DNA of 64,000 nt from Lachnospiraceae bacterium (GCA_021772075.1 JAETNQ010000017.1:1-64000); one strand, 5' to 3'. Shown: positions 1-9,420, numbered from the stretch's first letter. Program-made: numbers and translations. Notes: generated by a model not told the origin, from the letters alone.

Positions 1-37
1 TGCCAAAAAATGTTGAAAATCCAACATTTTTTTGGCA
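1..37. terminator. AT-rich inverted repeat at the left edge
   Basis: Arms TGCCAAAAAATGTTG and CAACATTTTTTTGGCA pair across a short AAAATC loop with a single A bulge. The A tract in one arm and the T tract in the other are what a bidirectional rho-independent terminator would have, so it probably ends a gene lying left of the window. The following 38-154 holds no gene or other structure that I recognise. Confidence 0.6.
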
Positions 38-154
38 CTTGCACACTCTGATTTATATGGTTATGAAAACACAGAAATTTTAAAAATCCTAATCGGCTGG
101 GCCGTGAATTGTAACTATTGTTACACATTTAACCAGCTTCTTAGAAAATAATTC

Positions 155-183
155 TTGCTATCTCCTGCCCTTTATGCTATAAT
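155..183 (+). promoter_or_regulatory. Promoter of tRNA-Trp
   Basis: TTGCTA (155-160), a 17-nt spacer and a perfect TATAAT (178-183) form a sigma-A type promoter. The predicted start near 190 is about 24 nt before the tRNA, a usual distance for a tRNA leader. Confidence 0.75.
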
Positions 184-213
184 AATTTTCGGCGGTTGAA
201 AACTGTCAAAAAT

Positions 214-284
214 AGGGGCATAGTTCAAAGGTAGAACAGTGGTCTCCAAAACCATCGATGTGGGTTCGATTCCTACTGCCCCTG
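214..284 (+). tRNA. tRNA-Trp (anticodon CCA)
   Basis: Complete cloverleaf. The acceptor stem AGGGGCA (214-220) pairs with TGCCCCT (277-283), followed by discriminator G284. The anticodon loop is CTCCAAA, giving anticodon CCA for tryptophan. The T arm contains GGTTCGATTCC. The 3' CCA is not encoded, so it must be added by the CCA-adding enzyme. The gene stands alone, with its own promoter upstream and a terminator downstream, just before lspA. Confidence 0.96.
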
Positions 285-304
285 TTTCCTTCATAAGTCA
301 AAAG

Positions 305-337
305 GCGCTGATAATTTATTTTGTCAGTGCTTTTTTT
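305..337 (+). terminator. Rho-independent terminator after tRNA-Trp
   Basis: GCGCTGA (305-311) pairs, with one G-T pair, with TCAGTGC (324-330), and is followed by a run of seven T. It lies 20 nt after the tRNA and separates it from lspA. Confidence 0.8.
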
Positions 338-398
338 ATCAATAGGATCTTAAGCCATAAAAAATGCAATCCATGGGTTGCTTCAACGGGGGTTCCAT

Positions 399-911
399 AT
401 GAAAAAAATATTGAAAAAAATATATCCTGCTGTCATTGTATTTCTTCTGATCTTCCTGGACCAAGCCGTTAAGCTGTCCGCCGCCGGCCGTTTAAAAGGA
501 AAGCCGGACTATCCTCTTCTTTCCGGCATTCTCGAATTCTCTTATCTGGAAAATACAGGAGCTGCTTTCAGCTCTTTTATGGGAAAACAAGGGTTTTTGA
601 TTACACTGACTACATGCGCCATGCTTTTTCTGATCCTTAAGTACTGGCAGATCCCAAAGGCTGGAACCAGCCGTTATCTGCCTATGAAAGCATCCTTGCT
701 CCTTATTATCAGCGGAGGAATCGGAAACCTGATCGACCGGATCAAAAATGGGTACGTCATAGACTTCATCTACTTCGTACCCATCGATTTCCCCAAATTC
801 AACATCGCCGACTGTTATGTCTGTATCGGGATGGCTGTATTGGCCTATCTGTGCTTTTTCTACTATAAAGACGAAGAACTGGACTTTCTCTTTACTTTAA
901 AAAGAAAATAA
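399..911 (+). CDS. lspA: Lipoprotein signal peptidase (signal peptidase II)
   Basis: Integral membrane aspartyl protease that removes the signal peptide from diacylglyceryl-modified prolipoproteins. The 170-residue product has the usual family length and about four hydrophobic segments. Family motifs are visible: NTGAAFS at about 52-58, GNLIDRI..GYVIDF at about 109-123 and FNIAD at 134-138. The catalytic aspartates would be D122 and D138. I start at ATG 399, which has GGGGG about eight bases upstream; a TTG at 378 opens the same frame but has no good ribosome binding site. It faces the ABC exporter genes tail to tail. Likely substrates in this window include PotD, the TPR lipoprotein and the DUF4430 lipoprotein. 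Confidence 0.95.
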   Translation: MKKILKKIYPAVIVFLLIFLDQAVKLSAAGRLKGKPDYPLLSGILEFSYLENTGAAFSSFMGKQGFLITLTTCAMLFLILKYWQIPKAGTSRYLPMKASLLLIISGGIGNLIDRIKNGYVIDFIYFVPIDFPKFNIADCYVCIGMAVLAYLCFFYYKDEELDFLFTLKRK

Positions 912-917
912 ATGCCA

Positions 918-2666
918 TTATACCGCAAACTGGCTTTGATAGAGCTGTGCATAAAAGCCGCCCTTTTCCAACAGCGACTCATGGTTTCCCTGTTCCATGA
1001 TATTTCCGTCTTTCATGACCAGTATAATATCCGCCTCCTGGATCGTAGAAAGCCTGTGGGCGACGATAAAGCTGGTTCTGCCCTCCATCAGCTTTGCAAA
1101 AGCATTCTGTATTTTCAATTCCGTCCTCGTATCGATAGAGGATGTCGCTTCATCCAGGATCAGCATATCCGGCTGGCAGAGCATCACCCTTGTAATACAC
1201 AGAAGCTGTTTCTGCCCCTGGGACAAATTGCCTCCATCCTCCGCGATCATGGTATCATATCCTTCCGGCAGACGCTTGATAAAACTATGTGCATGAGCTG
1301 CCTTGGCTGCCGCAACTATTTCCTCTTCCGTTGCATCCGGTCTTCCCATCACAATATTTTCCCTTATCGTTCCTGTTTTTAACCATGTCTCCTGCAGCAC
1401 CATCCCATAAGCGGTACGGAGGCTTTCCCTCGTCACATCACGTATATCGGTTCCTTCTACCCGGATGCATCCTTGATCCACATCGTAAAAGCGCATCAAA
1501 AGATTAATCACCGTCGTCTTGCCGCATCCGGTAGGCCCTACAATCGCTACCCTCTGCCCCGGTTCCACGCATAGATTGAACCCTTGGATCAGTTTTTTAT
1601 CCGGTACATAGGAAAAAGAAACCTTTTCCAGCGATACATTTCCCCGAACATCCCTGAGTTCCAGGGCATTTTCCGCATCCGGTACCTGCGGCTCTTCTTC
1701 CATCAATTCAAAGATCCTCCCCGCGCACGCAAGCGCGTTCTGCAATTCCGTAATCACGCCGGATATTTCATTAAAAGGCTTGGTATATTGGTTGGCATAG
1801 GTCAGCAGACAGGAAAGCATACCCACGCTGATGCCGCCCCGGATGGCAAAAAAGGCTCCTGTAATACCTACTCCCGTATAAACCAAGCTATTGACAAAGC
1901 GGGTGGCCGGATTGGTAATAGAGGAAAAGAAAATAGCCTTTAACGAACACTCTTGTAGTCTTCCATTGATTTCATCAAAACGCTCCATCGCATTTTCTTC
2001 ATACCCGAATGCCTGCACGACTCTCTGCCCACCTATCATTTCATCGATGAACGCCGTCTGTTCCGCCCTCGTCTCGGACTGCCGGTGAAACATATGGAAC
2101 GTTTTTTTCGCAATAAAATTCGCCACCAGGAAGGATACCGGCGTAATGCAGACTACCACCGCTGTAATCCCTATGTTGACCGTCAACATAATCGCCAAAG
2201 TTCCGAGAATTGTCACGACTCCCGTAAACAGCTGGGTAAAGCCCATCAAAAGCCCGTCGGCGAACTGATCCACATCCGCAATCACCCGGCTGACCACTTC
2301 CCCGTAGGGATGGGAGTCAATATATTTTAAGGGCAGTTTTTCTATTTTTCGGAAAGCCTCGTTCCTGATATCCCGCACAATCCCGTAAGTCATTTTATTG
2401 TTGCAAACGTTCATCAGCCACTGGGCAGCGGCCGTCACGCCGATCGCTGCCGCCATTTTCTCCAGAATCACCATTATCCCCGGAAAATCCACCAATCCTT
2501 TGTCTATAATCAAATCGATGGCATCCCCTGTAAGAATAGGGAGATACAGCGTCAGCGCCACCGTAAGAGCCGCCATCAGGATAGATACGCCCAGATAAAT
2601 CCAATACCGTTTGATATAGCCCATTACCTTAAAAAAAATATCTTTCTGACTGTTTCTGCCGCTCAT
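918..2666 (-). CDS. ABC exporter subunit with the canonical Walker B (BmrD/LmrD-like)
   Basis: A 582-residue half-transporter with an N-terminal six-helix exporter domain (about 20-310) and a C-terminal ATPase domain (about 340-580). Walker A is GPTGCGKT, and Walker B ILDEATS has the catalytic glutamate. Its signature reads LSQGQ instead of LSGGQ. Together with the upstream partner this gives one normal and one degenerate ATP site, as known for heterodimeric type IV exporters such as BmrCD, LmrCD and TM287/288. The start codon overlaps the partner's stop by 4 nt (ATGA), so the two are translationally coupled. Probable role is export of drugs or amphipathic compounds; the substrate cannot be read from sequence. 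Confidence 0.9.
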   Translation of the reverse strand: MSGRNSQKDIFFKVMGYIKRYWIYLGVSILMAALTVALTLYLPILTGDAIDLIIDKGLVDFPGIMVILEKMAAAIGVTAAAQWLMNVCNNKMTYGIVRDIRNEAFRKIEKLPLKYIDSHPYGEVVSRVIADVDQFADGLLMGFTQLFTGVVTILGTLAIMLTVNIGITAVVVCITPVSFLVANFIAKKTFHMFHRQSETRAEQTAFIDEMIGGQRVVQAFGYEENAMERFDEINGRLQECSLKAIFFSSITNPATRFVNSLVYTGVGITGAFFAIRGGISVGMLSCLLTYANQYTKPFNEISGVITELQNALACAGRIFELMEEEPQVPDAENALELRDVRGNVSLEKVSFSYVPDKKLIQGFNLCVEPGQRVAIVGPTGCGKTTVINLLMRFYDVDQGCIRVEGTDIRDVTRESLRTAYGMVLQETWLKTGTIRENIVMGRPDATEEEIVAAAKAAHAHSFIKRLPEGYDTMIAEDGGNLSQGQKQLLCITRVMLCQPDMLILDEATSSIDTRTELKIQNAFAKLMEGRTSFIVAHRLSTIQEADIILVMKDGNIMEQGNHESLLEKGGFYAQLYQSQFAV

Positions 2667-4429
2667 CCCGCTCTCCCCTCCTTTTTAAACTGGGAATCGT
2701 AGATTTCCTTATATACCCCGCAATTTTCCAGCAATTCCTCGTGGGTTCCAATACCTGCGACTTCGCCGTCATCCATCACGATAATGGAATCCGCATATTG
2801 TATGGAAGAGGCTCTTTGGGATACGATAAACACCGTGATCTTCTCTTCCATTTCACGGATTGCTTTCCTGAGCCTGGCGTCCGTAGCAAAATCCAGAGCC
2901 GACGCACTGTCGTCCAAAATAAGAATTTCCGGTTTTCGGATCAGCGCCCTTGCTATCGTAAGCCTTTGCTTCTGTCCTCCGGAAAGATTTTTTCCTCCCT
3001 GCGCGACCTCCGCCTCCAGCCCTCCTTCTTTCGTTTCCACAAACTCCTTCGCTTGGGAAATTTCCAGCGCTTTCCACATTTCTTCTTCTGTCGCATCTTC
3101 CTTTCCCCATAGCAGGTTATCCCTGACCGTTCCTTTAAAAAGCACTGCTTTCTGCATGACCATGCCTATTTTTGCCCGCAATTCCTCCAATGGATATTCC
3201 TTTACATCAACCCCGTCCACCTTCACAGTTCCCCTCGTAGCGTCATAAAACCGGGGAATCAAATGGACAATGGAAGATTTTCCCGAACCTGTTCCGCCTA
3301 TAATCCCGATGGTCTGCCCTTTATATGCCCGGAAACTGATATCTGTCAACGATTCCGCTCCTGCATTTTTATAAGTAAGGCCCACTTGCTCAAAGCTGAC
3401 AGCCACTTCCTTATCTTCTTCCGCCTCCCCCTTTTCTCTTTTTCCCGCTTTCTTTGCCGACTGGCCGGCCGGAGCCGGCCGAACCCCAGGCTCCGTTTCA
3501 AAAATATCCTGAATACGGTTCGCACAGGCAAAAGCCTTTGTCACGGTAATAATCAGGTTCGCCAGCTTGATCAGCTCCACCAGTATCTGGGACATATAAT
3601 TCACCAATGCCACGACTTCCCCCTGGGTAATATACCCCTGGTCCACCTGCCATGCCCCTGTATGGATGAGGACAATCACCGCTCCGTTAATAATGATATA
3701 AGTGACCGGGTTCATCAGGGCTGAAATCCGTCCTACAAACATCTGCATCTTTGTAAGATCCCTATTTCCTTCCTCGAAACCATGGATTTCCGCCTCTTCC
3801 TTATGAAAAGCGCGCACCACCCTGGCTCCGGTCAGGTTCTCCCTCGTGATTTTCAGGATTTTGTCCAGCCCTGCCTGTACCTTTTTATACAAAGGCATGC
3901 TGATCAGCATAATCCCAAACACCACGACGCAGAGAAGAGGTATGGTCACCGTAAAGACCGCCGCCGCTTTCGTATCGATCGTAAACGCCATCACCATCGC
4001 GCCGACTACGATAAAAGGCGAGCGGAGAAAAAGACGAAGGATCAAGTTGACTCCTGACTGCACCTGGTTGACATCACTCGTCATCCTGGTAATCAGCGTC
4101 GAGGTTCCGATCACATCCATTTCTGAAAAGGACAACGACTGAATATGGGCAAATAAAGAATGCTTCAGCTGCGCCGAAAATCCAACAGCCGCCTTTGCTG
4201 CAAAATATTGCGCAGTAATCGAACAAACAAGGCCGATCATGCCCAGCGTTATCATAAGAAGGCCCATCCGGAAAATAAACCCTCTGTCCGCCCCTGCGAT
4301 TCCCCTGTCGATAATCTGTACCATCACCAGCGGGATCAGCAATTCAAAGGAAGCTTCCAGCATTTTAAAAAGAGGCGCAAGCACTGTCTCCTTTTTATAG
4401 CCCTTTAAATACACCATTAATTTTCCCAT
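2663..4429 (-). CDS. ABC exporter subunit with the degenerate Walker B (BmrC/LmrC-like)
   Basis: A 588-residue half-transporter with transmembrane domain (about 15-310) and ATPase domain (about 345-580). Walker A is GGTGSGKS and the signature is the canonical LSGGQ. Walker B ends ILDDSASALD, with aspartate where the catalytic glutamate should be. The linker before the ATPase domain is rich in Lys/Glu/Gly. This complements the neighbouring subunit, which has glutamate but an altered signature, so the canonical site is built from this subunit's LSGGQ and the partner's Walker motifs. It follows radA by 14 nt on the same strand and may be co-transcribed with it. Confidence 0.9.
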   Translation of the reverse strand: MGKLMVYLKGYKKETVLAPLFKMLEASFELLIPLVMVQIIDRGIAGADRGFIFRMGLLMITLGMIGLVCSITAQYFAAKAAVGFSAQLKHSLFAHIQSLSFSEMDVIGTSTLITRMTSDVNQVQSGVNLILRLFLRSPFIVVGAMVMAFTIDTKAAAVFTVTIPLLCVVVFGIMLISMPLYKKVQAGLDKILKITRENLTGARVVRAFHKEEAEIHGFEEGNRDLTKMQMFVGRISALMNPVTYIIINGAVIVLIHTGAWQVDQGYITQGEVVALVNYMSQILVELIKLANLIITVTKAFACANRIQDIFETEPGVRPAPAGQSAKKAGKREKGEAEEDKEVAVSFEQVGLTYKNAGAESLTDISFRAYKGQTIGIIGGTGSGKSSIVHLIPRFYDATRGTVKVDGVDVKEYPLEELRAKIGMVMQKAVLFKGTVRDNLLWGKEDATEEEMWKALEISQAKEFVETKEGGLEAEVAQGGKNLSGGQKQRLTIARALIRKPEILILDDSASALDFATDARLRKAIREMEEKITVFIVSQRASSIQYADSIIVMDDGEVAGIGTHEELLENCGVYKEIYDSQFKKEGRAG

Positions 4430-4443
4430 CTCGCTCCACTCCT

Positions 4444-5829
4444 CTATATCAGATCGATGGCGTCCCTGACCGATTTCACACCGATTATTTTGATCCCCGC
4501 TTTATTTTTTATTCCTTTCAGACAAACCGCCGGCACCACGCAGGAAGTAAATCCCAGTTTCTCTGCTTCCTGCACCCTTTGTTCCGCCATACTCACCGCC
4601 CGCACTTCCCCGCTCAGACCTACCTCGCCGAATACGATCATTTTATCATCCACGGCACGGTTTTTAAAACTGGATACAACCGCCATCACGATTCCAAGAT
4701 CAATGGCCGGTTCCGTAATCTTTATGCCCCCGGCAAGATTGACATAAGCATCGCAGTCCGACAGCTGTAACCCCGCCCTCTTTTCCAGCACTGCCATCAA
4801 AAGATTGACTCTGTTAAAGTCCGTCCCTGTAGCCTGTCTTCTCGGAATTCCAAAGTTGCTTCTGCAGACAAGAGCCTGGATCTCAATCAGTATGGGTCTC
4901 GTACCCTCCATGGAACATACCACGACAGACCCGCTGGCTTCCTCCGGCCTTCCTTCCAGCATAAATTCCGATGGGTTTTTTACCTCTGTCAACCCCTCCT
5001 CCCGCATTTCAAATACTCCAATCTCATTGGTCGATCCAAACCTGTTCTTCACCCCTCTGAGAATGCGGTAAGAAGCATGTCTGTCCCCTTCAAAATAAAG
5101 CACGGCATCCACCATATGCTCCAGCACCCTGGGACCTGCCACAGTTCCCTCCTTCGTCACATGCCCTACAATAAAAATCGATACATTCATTCCCTTGGCC
5201 AGCTGTAAAAAAAAGCCTGTGGCCTCTCTTACCTGGGACACGCTTCCCGGCGCCGCCGATATTTCTTCGCTGTACATCGTCTGTATAGAATCGATGACTA
5301 CCACATGGGGCCGGATATGCCGAATGGTTTCTTCAATGATGCCCAAGTTGGTTTCGCAAAGCAACAGCAGTTCATTACCGAATTCCCCAATGCGTTCCGC
5401 CCTTATTTTGATCTGTTGCAAGGATTCCTCCCCCGAAATATACAATACTTTACACCCCTTACCCACCAGTTTTTGGCAGACTTGCAGCAAAAGGGTGGAT
5501 TTCCCGATGCCCGGATCACCTCCTACCAAAGTCAGGGAGCCGGGTACGATTCCGCCTCCCAGCACCCGATCCAGCTCTTTTATCCCTGTTCCGATCCTCT
5601 CCCCTCCGTCCATGACGACTTCGGAAAGCCGCGCCGGTTCCGCCCCCGCTCCTGCCGGTCCACCGGCTCTCGCAGGGCCTATCGCGCCGGTTCTTCTGCT
5701 TCCGATGCTTATTTTTTCTTCCACAAAGGAGTTCCATGTCTTGCAGCCGGGACACTGTCCCATCCATTTTACCGATTCATATCCGCATTCCTGACAAAAA
5801 AATACGACCGTGTTTTTAGCCTTAGCCAT
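4444..5829 (-). CDS. radA: DNA repair protein RadA
   Basis: A 461-residue RecA-like ATPase and branch-migration helicase acting in recombinational repair. An N-terminal zinc finger (CQECG...CPGC, about residues 12-28) is followed by an Ala/Gly/Arg-rich linker, Walker A GDPGIGKST at about 104, the RadA-specific KNRFG motif, and a C-terminal Lon-protease-like domain without catalytic residues (GGIKITEPA region). Length and domain order are normal. It lies downstream of clpC, as in many Firmicutes, although a small gene, a terminator and a repeat element intervene here. The ribosome binding site GGGGGAGGAAGG lies directly upstream of ATG 5829. Confidence 0.95.
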   Translation of the reverse strand: MAKAKNTVVFFCQECGYESVKWMGQCPGCKTWNSFVEEKISIGSRRTGAIGPARAGGPAGAGAEPARLSEVVMDGGERIGTGIKELDRVLGGGIVPGSLTLVGGDPGIGKSTLLLQVCQKLVGKGCKVLYISGEESLQQIKIRAERIGEFGNELLLLCETNLGIIEETIRHIRPHVVVIDSIQTMYSEEISAAPGSVSQVREATGFFLQLAKGMNVSIFIVGHVTKEGTVAGPRVLEHMVDAVLYFEGDRHASYRILRGVKNRFGSTNEIGVFEMREEGLTEVKNPSEFMLEGRPEEASGSVVVCSMEGTRPILIEIQALVCRSNFGIPRRQATGTDFNRVNLLMAVLEKRAGLQLSDCDAYVNLAGGIKITEPAIDLGIVMAVVSSFKNRAVDDKMIVFGEVGLSGEVRAVSMAEQRVQEAEKLGFTSCVVPAVCLKGIKNKAGIKIIGVKSVRDAIDLI

Positions 5830-5846
5830 TCCTTCCTCCCCCTCTT

Positions 5847-5889
5847 TTGCAACAAACGCTGCTACGCTTCGCGAACCAGCTTATTGCAA
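5847..5889. repeat. Interspersed hairpin element, copy A
   Basis: Starts and ends with TTGCAA. Its central 39 nt (5851-5889) match 33 of 39 bases of the copy at 42171-42209, and all six differences are transitions. The core can fold as GCTG..CAGC outer stem, a T-A pair and CGC-GAA-GCG inner hairpin. In the other copy two of these pairs change on both sides (T-A to C-G), which favours a conserved RNA or DNA structure. In both places the element sits immediately behind a rho-independent terminator and before the next gene, here radA. Confidence 0.6.
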
Positions 5890-5890
5890 G

Positions 5891-5928
5891 AAAAACGGGA
5901 CTTTCATATACTGATGACCGTCCCGTTT
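5891..5928 (-). terminator. Terminator of the 5956-6366 gene
   Basis: On the minus strand AAACGGGAC pairs with GTCCCGTTT across an 18-nt loop, with the second arm running into five T. It lies 28 nt after the stop codon of the small conserved gene and would separate it from radA. Confidence 0.75.
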
Positions 5929-5955
5929 CCATAAAACGCATACTTGTAAAGTATA

Positions 5956-6366
5956 TTATTTTGTTACTCTGACGCTCACTTCTCCGTCCCCGCTAAGTTC
6001 TACGCTCAAATTCAGCTTGCCTCCCAAATTTGTACGCATCTTGCCGATGCTTTCGTCATTTATAAATACTTCATATTCCGTTTCGTCCTGAAGCCCTACG
6101 GTAATCTGCGCATCTTCGCTTCCTTCTACCATAAAGCTGATGCCGTCCTGCGTTTCCTGGAAGTGATTTACGCTCGTTCCCGGTACCGATTCATAAACAA
6201 ACATCCCGTTTTTTTCAAGTTTAGTCATCGTTTTATAAGTTTTTACCTTCCAAAGATCCCCGCCGAATTCGAAATCGACTAGCTTCGCTTTTTCTTCCAG
6301 TTTATGGTTGCCAAAACTGATTGCACCCCCGTCTTCTCCTCGGAGTAATTCTTCCACCACTGCCAT
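5956..6366 (-). CDS. Conserved Lachnospiraceae protein of unknown function (often labelled endosialidase)
   Basis: A 136-residue soluble, acidic, beta-rich protein without signal peptide or membrane segment. It begins MAVVEELLRGEDGG. From memory, homologues are widespread in Lachnospiraceae and are named endosialidase in databases. I see no catalytic motif supporting that name, and the length is far below that of sialidases. The regular alternation of Val/Glu/Asp and Gly turns suggests a small beta-sandwich. It lies between clpC and radA, with an AGGAGG ribosome binding site upstream and its own terminator downstream. Function unknown. Confidence 0.7.
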   Translation of the reverse strand: MAVVEELLRGEDGGAISFGNHKLEEKAKLVDFEFGGDLWKVKTYKTMTKLEKNGMFVYESVPGTSVNHFQETQDGISFMVEGSEDAQITVGLQDETEYEVFINDESIGKMRTNLGGKLNLSVELSGDGEVSVRVTK

Positions 6367-6440
6367 TTCTTATGTCCTCCTAAACCCTGATATGCTTTCC
6401 TCTGCATATTCTATAGTACAGTATAATATATTTTCCCAGT

Positions 6441-8900
6441 TTAATCCACTGATTTTTTATTATGAAAAACTACTTTTTTATCCCTTACTCCTGCGCTTAC
6501 GTTATCTCCCGGTTTTATCTTTCCCGCCAGTATCTCCTCTGCCAAGGCATCCTCGACCACGGTCTGTATCGCCCGTTTCAAGGGTCTCGCCCCCATCTTG
6601 GCATCGGAATGTTCCTCAATGATCCATTCTTTCAGGGATGAAGTCAGCGTCAAATCGATATTCATCTGCTCCTTGCACCGTCTGGCCAGATTCCTGGCAA
6701 GCAATGTAACGATCTGCTTCATATCCTCCTTTTGCAGCGGATGGAATACCATAATCTCATCGATACGGTTAATGAATTCCGGCTTAAAGAGCCGCTTTAC
6801 TTCCTCCATCACGCCGGATTTCATTTTGTCATAATCCTTTTTTTCGTCGGAAGCCACAGAAAACCCAAGATTCTTTGGATCCACGATTCTCTGTGCCCCC
6901 GCGTTGGAAGTCATAATCAGTATCGTATTCTTAAAATTGACTTTTCGCCCTTTGGAGTCCGTAATATGCCCGTCATCCAGCACCTGAAGCAAAATATTGA
7001 AGACATCCGGATGAGCCTTTTCGATCTCGTCAAAAAGAACAACCGAATAAGGATTCCTCCTTACTTTCTCGCTCAGCTGCCCGCCATCCTCAAATCCCAC
7101 ATAGCCCGGAGGAGATCCTATCATTTTCGATACGGAATGTCCTTCCATATATTCCGACATATCCACGCGTATCAAAGCGCTTTCCGACCCGAACATTGCC
7201 TCTGCCAATGCCTTGCTCAACTCCGTTTTCCCTACTCCGGTAGGCCCAAGAAAAAGAAAAGAACCTATCGGGCGGTTCGGATCCTGCAGCCCTACTCTTC
7301 CCCTGCGCATCGCTCTCGCCACGGCGGATACCGCTTCCTCCTGCCCGATCACCCGTTTATGGAGTATGGACTCCAGTTTCAACAAACGTTCGCTTTCCTT
7401 TTCTGCCAGCTTTTTCAACGGTATCTTGGTCCACATGGCCACCACTTCCGCGATCTCGTTTTCTCCAACCACATATTGGCGTTCCCGCTGGTTTTTGTCG
7501 AAACGCTGTTTCAAAGTGTCATATTTTTTCATCAATGCATCCTGGCTGCGTTTTAGTTCCCCGGCCTGGGAGAACGCTTCCATTCGGATGGAACGCTCTA
7601 TCTGCACATCGATTTTCGCAATCTGCTCCGCCAGTTCCTTCATTTTATCCGGCATATGCATTGTCTTAAGACGCAGCGCGGCCGCCGCTTCATCGATCAG
7701 GTCAATGGCTTTATCCGGCAGGTTTCTGTCATTGATATAACGGACGGACAGCTTTACTGCCGCCTCAATGGCATCCTCACGTATCTGGACATGATGGTGT
7801 TCCTCATATTTTCCTGCCACTCCTTTTAAAATGCCGATTGCTTCCTCTTCCGTAGGCTCCTCCACATTAACCGGCTGGAACCGGCGTTCTAAAGCCGCAT
7901 CTTTTTCCACATATTTCCGGTATTCGGATATCGTCGTCGCCCCGATCAACTGGATTTCCCCTCTTGCCAGGGACGGCTTTAATATATTGGAAGCATCGAT
8001 AGCTCCTTCCGCTCCCCCCGCGCCAATAATGGTATGCATTTCATCGATAAAAAGGATGACATTGCCGCTGGCAATCACCTCTTTGATCACTTTTTTGATT
8101 CTTTCTTCGAATTCTCCCCGGTATTTGCTCCCGGCCACCATCCCCGATAAATCGAGGGTCATTACCCGTTTGTCCTGCACCGTAAAAGGCACTTCCCCCG
8201 CCACGATCCGTAAGGCTAACCCTTCCACTACCGCAGTTTTTCCAACGCCAGGCTCTCCGATCAGACAGGGATTATTTTTCGTTCTCCTGCTCAATATCTG
8301 AATGACCCTGCCGATTTCATCTTCCCGCCCGATGACCGGATCCAATTCTCCCTTTCTGGCAAGAGCCGTCAGATCCCGGCTATATTGTTCCAGCACAGAA
8401 ACGCCCCCCTTTTTTCTCCCCCCCTGTTTCTTTGCCAGATCTTCTTTATACAGCGCGCCATCCTGTCCCATGGCTATCAGCGTATCCACATAAACTTTCT
8501 GCATGGAGATTCCCATCGTGTTCAACAGCCTGGCCGCCACGTTCTCCCCTTCTTTTATAAGAGCCAGCAGAATATGCTCTGTCCCCGTGCATCCTGTTTC
8601 AAAGCGTTCTGCCTGGCGGTGTGCCTCTTCCAGCACTTTCATCGCCCTTGGGGAATATCCGTCCCTGTCCTTTGCAAGCACGCCGGTATCCGGCGTAATC
8701 AGCTCACGGATCATTTCCAAAAGCTGCTTTTCTTCCACGCCGTTTTCCGCAAGTACTTTTGCAGCGACTCCTGTTCCTTCTTTTAAAAGTCCTGCCAGGA
8801 TATGTTCCGTTCCCACATATCCCTGTCTCAGGCCCGCCGCCGTCTTTTCCGCTAACAGCAGCGCTGCCTTCGCTTTTTCCGTAAACTTTGGCTGCATCAA
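6441..8900 (-). CDS. clpC: ATP-dependent Clp protease ATPase subunit ClpC
   Basis: An 819-residue Hsp100 unfoldase. Two N-terminal Clp-N repeats (about 1-145) precede AAA domain 1 with Walker A GEPGVGKT, a coiled middle region containing a UVR-like segment (about 415-470), and AAA domain 2 with Walker A GPTGVGKT. The C-terminal part contains the FINRIDE sensor motif. It unfolds substrates for ClpP and may act with adaptor proteins, although none is encoded nearby. It overlaps the upstream GntR gene by 4 nt (ATGA), so both are one transcription unit. The CtsR-McsA-McsB genes that usually precede clpC in Bacilli are absent. Confidence 0.95.
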   Translation of the reverse strand: MMQPKFTEKAKAALLLAEKTAAGLRQGYVGTEHILAGLLKEGTGVAAKVLAENGVEEKQLLEMIRELITPDTGVLAKDRDGYSPRAMKVLEEAHRQAERFETGCTGTEHILLALIKEGENVAARLLNTMGISMQKVYVDTLIAMGQDGALYKEDLAKKQGGRKKGGVSVLEQYSRDLTALARKGELDPVIGREDEIGRVIQILSRRTKNNPCLIGEPGVGKTAVVEGLALRIVAGEVPFTVQDKRVMTLDLSGMVAGSKYRGEFEERIKKVIKEVIASGNVILFIDEMHTIIGAGGAEGAIDASNILKPSLARGEIQLIGATTISEYRKYVEKDAALERRFQPVNVEEPTEEEAIGILKGVAGKYEEHHHVQIREDAIEAAVKLSVRYINDRNLPDKAIDLIDEAAAALRLKTMHMPDKMKELAEQIAKIDVQIERSIRMEAFSQAGELKRSQDALMKKYDTLKQRFDKNQRERQYVVGENEIAEVVAMWTKIPLKKLAEKESERLLKLESILHKRVIGQEEAVSAVARAMRRGRVGLQDPNRPIGSFLFLGPTGVGKTELSKALAEAMFGSESALIRVDMSEYMEGHSVSKMIGSPPGYVGFEDGGQLSEKVRRNPYSVVLFDEIEKAHPDVFNILLQVLDDGHITDSKGRKVNFKNTILIMTSNAGAQRIVDPKNLGFSVASDEKKDYDKMKSGVMEEVKRLFKPEFINRIDEIMVFHPLQKEDMKQIVTLLARNLARRCKEQMNIDLTLTSSLKEWIIEEHSDAKMGARPLKRAIQTVVEDALAEEILAGKIKPGDNVSAGVRDKKVVFHNKKSVD

Positions 8901-9298
8901 TCGATTCCTCCATAATCTTCATATATTTCATCAATAAGAGCATGTACTTCTTCTCTGGAAATATTCTTGCAGCTTACTTTTGCAAGAATAACTTTTAGCT
9001 CCTTGCGCAGTTCCCTTATCGTTTCCACGCGGTCTGCATCGATAGCAATGACCGCGCCTCTGCGCCGGTCCACCTTTACAAATCCTTCCTGCTTCAGGAC
9101 GGCATAAGCCTTATTCACCGTATGCATATTAATGCCGATATCTCCTGCCAGCTGTCGCACCGAAGGCAGTTCGTCCCCTTCTCTGATCCTGGCAGTCGCA
9201 ATTCCAAGAATAATCTGGTTCCTGAGCTGCAGATACAGCGCTTCATCGCTGTTAAAATCAATTTCTATCATCATATGCCAATACCGCTTTCCTTCCAT
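8897..9298 (-). CDS. Short GntR-family regulator (YtrA type) upstream of clpC
   Basis: A 133-residue protein with an N-terminal winged helix (about 20-85: the LRNQIILGIA...SVRQLA..IGINMHTVNKAY pattern) and a short helical C-terminus. This is the arrangement of the small YtrA-like GntR repressors, which lack a large ligand-binding domain. An alternative start lies at the ATGATG near 9274. It occupies the place where ctsR stands in Bacilli and overlaps clpC by 4 nt, so by inference it controls clpC and itself. A possible operator overlaps the -10 region upstream (9334-9355). Confidence 0.85.
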   Translation of the reverse strand: MEGKRYWHMMIEIDFNSDEALYLQLRNQIILGIATARIREGDELPSVRQLAGDIGINMHTVNKAYAVLKQEGFVKVDRRRGAVIAIDADRVETIRELRKELKVILAKVSCKNISREEVHALIDEIYEDYGGID

Positions 9299-9333
9299 CA
9301 GTCCTTCCGTTATAAATGGATATCCCTATACAA

Positions 9334-9355
9334 GTTATATCCATATAATTATAAC
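9334..9355 (-). promoter_or_regulatory. Candidate operator and -10 region for the GntR-clpC operon
   Basis: GTTATA (9334-9339) and TATAAC (9350-9355) form an inverted repeat. It overlaps a minus-strand TATAAT (9348-9353) about 50 nt before the GntR start. The AT-rich dyad with about ten central bases resembles sites of YtrA-type GntR regulators. No convincing -35 element was found, so promoter assignment is tentative. Confidence 0.5.
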
Positions 9356-9420
9356 AGATACAGGGTATACAGGTTTTCCCATATACCCCATTCTCTTATC
9401 GCAACCTTGTAGCAACGGCA

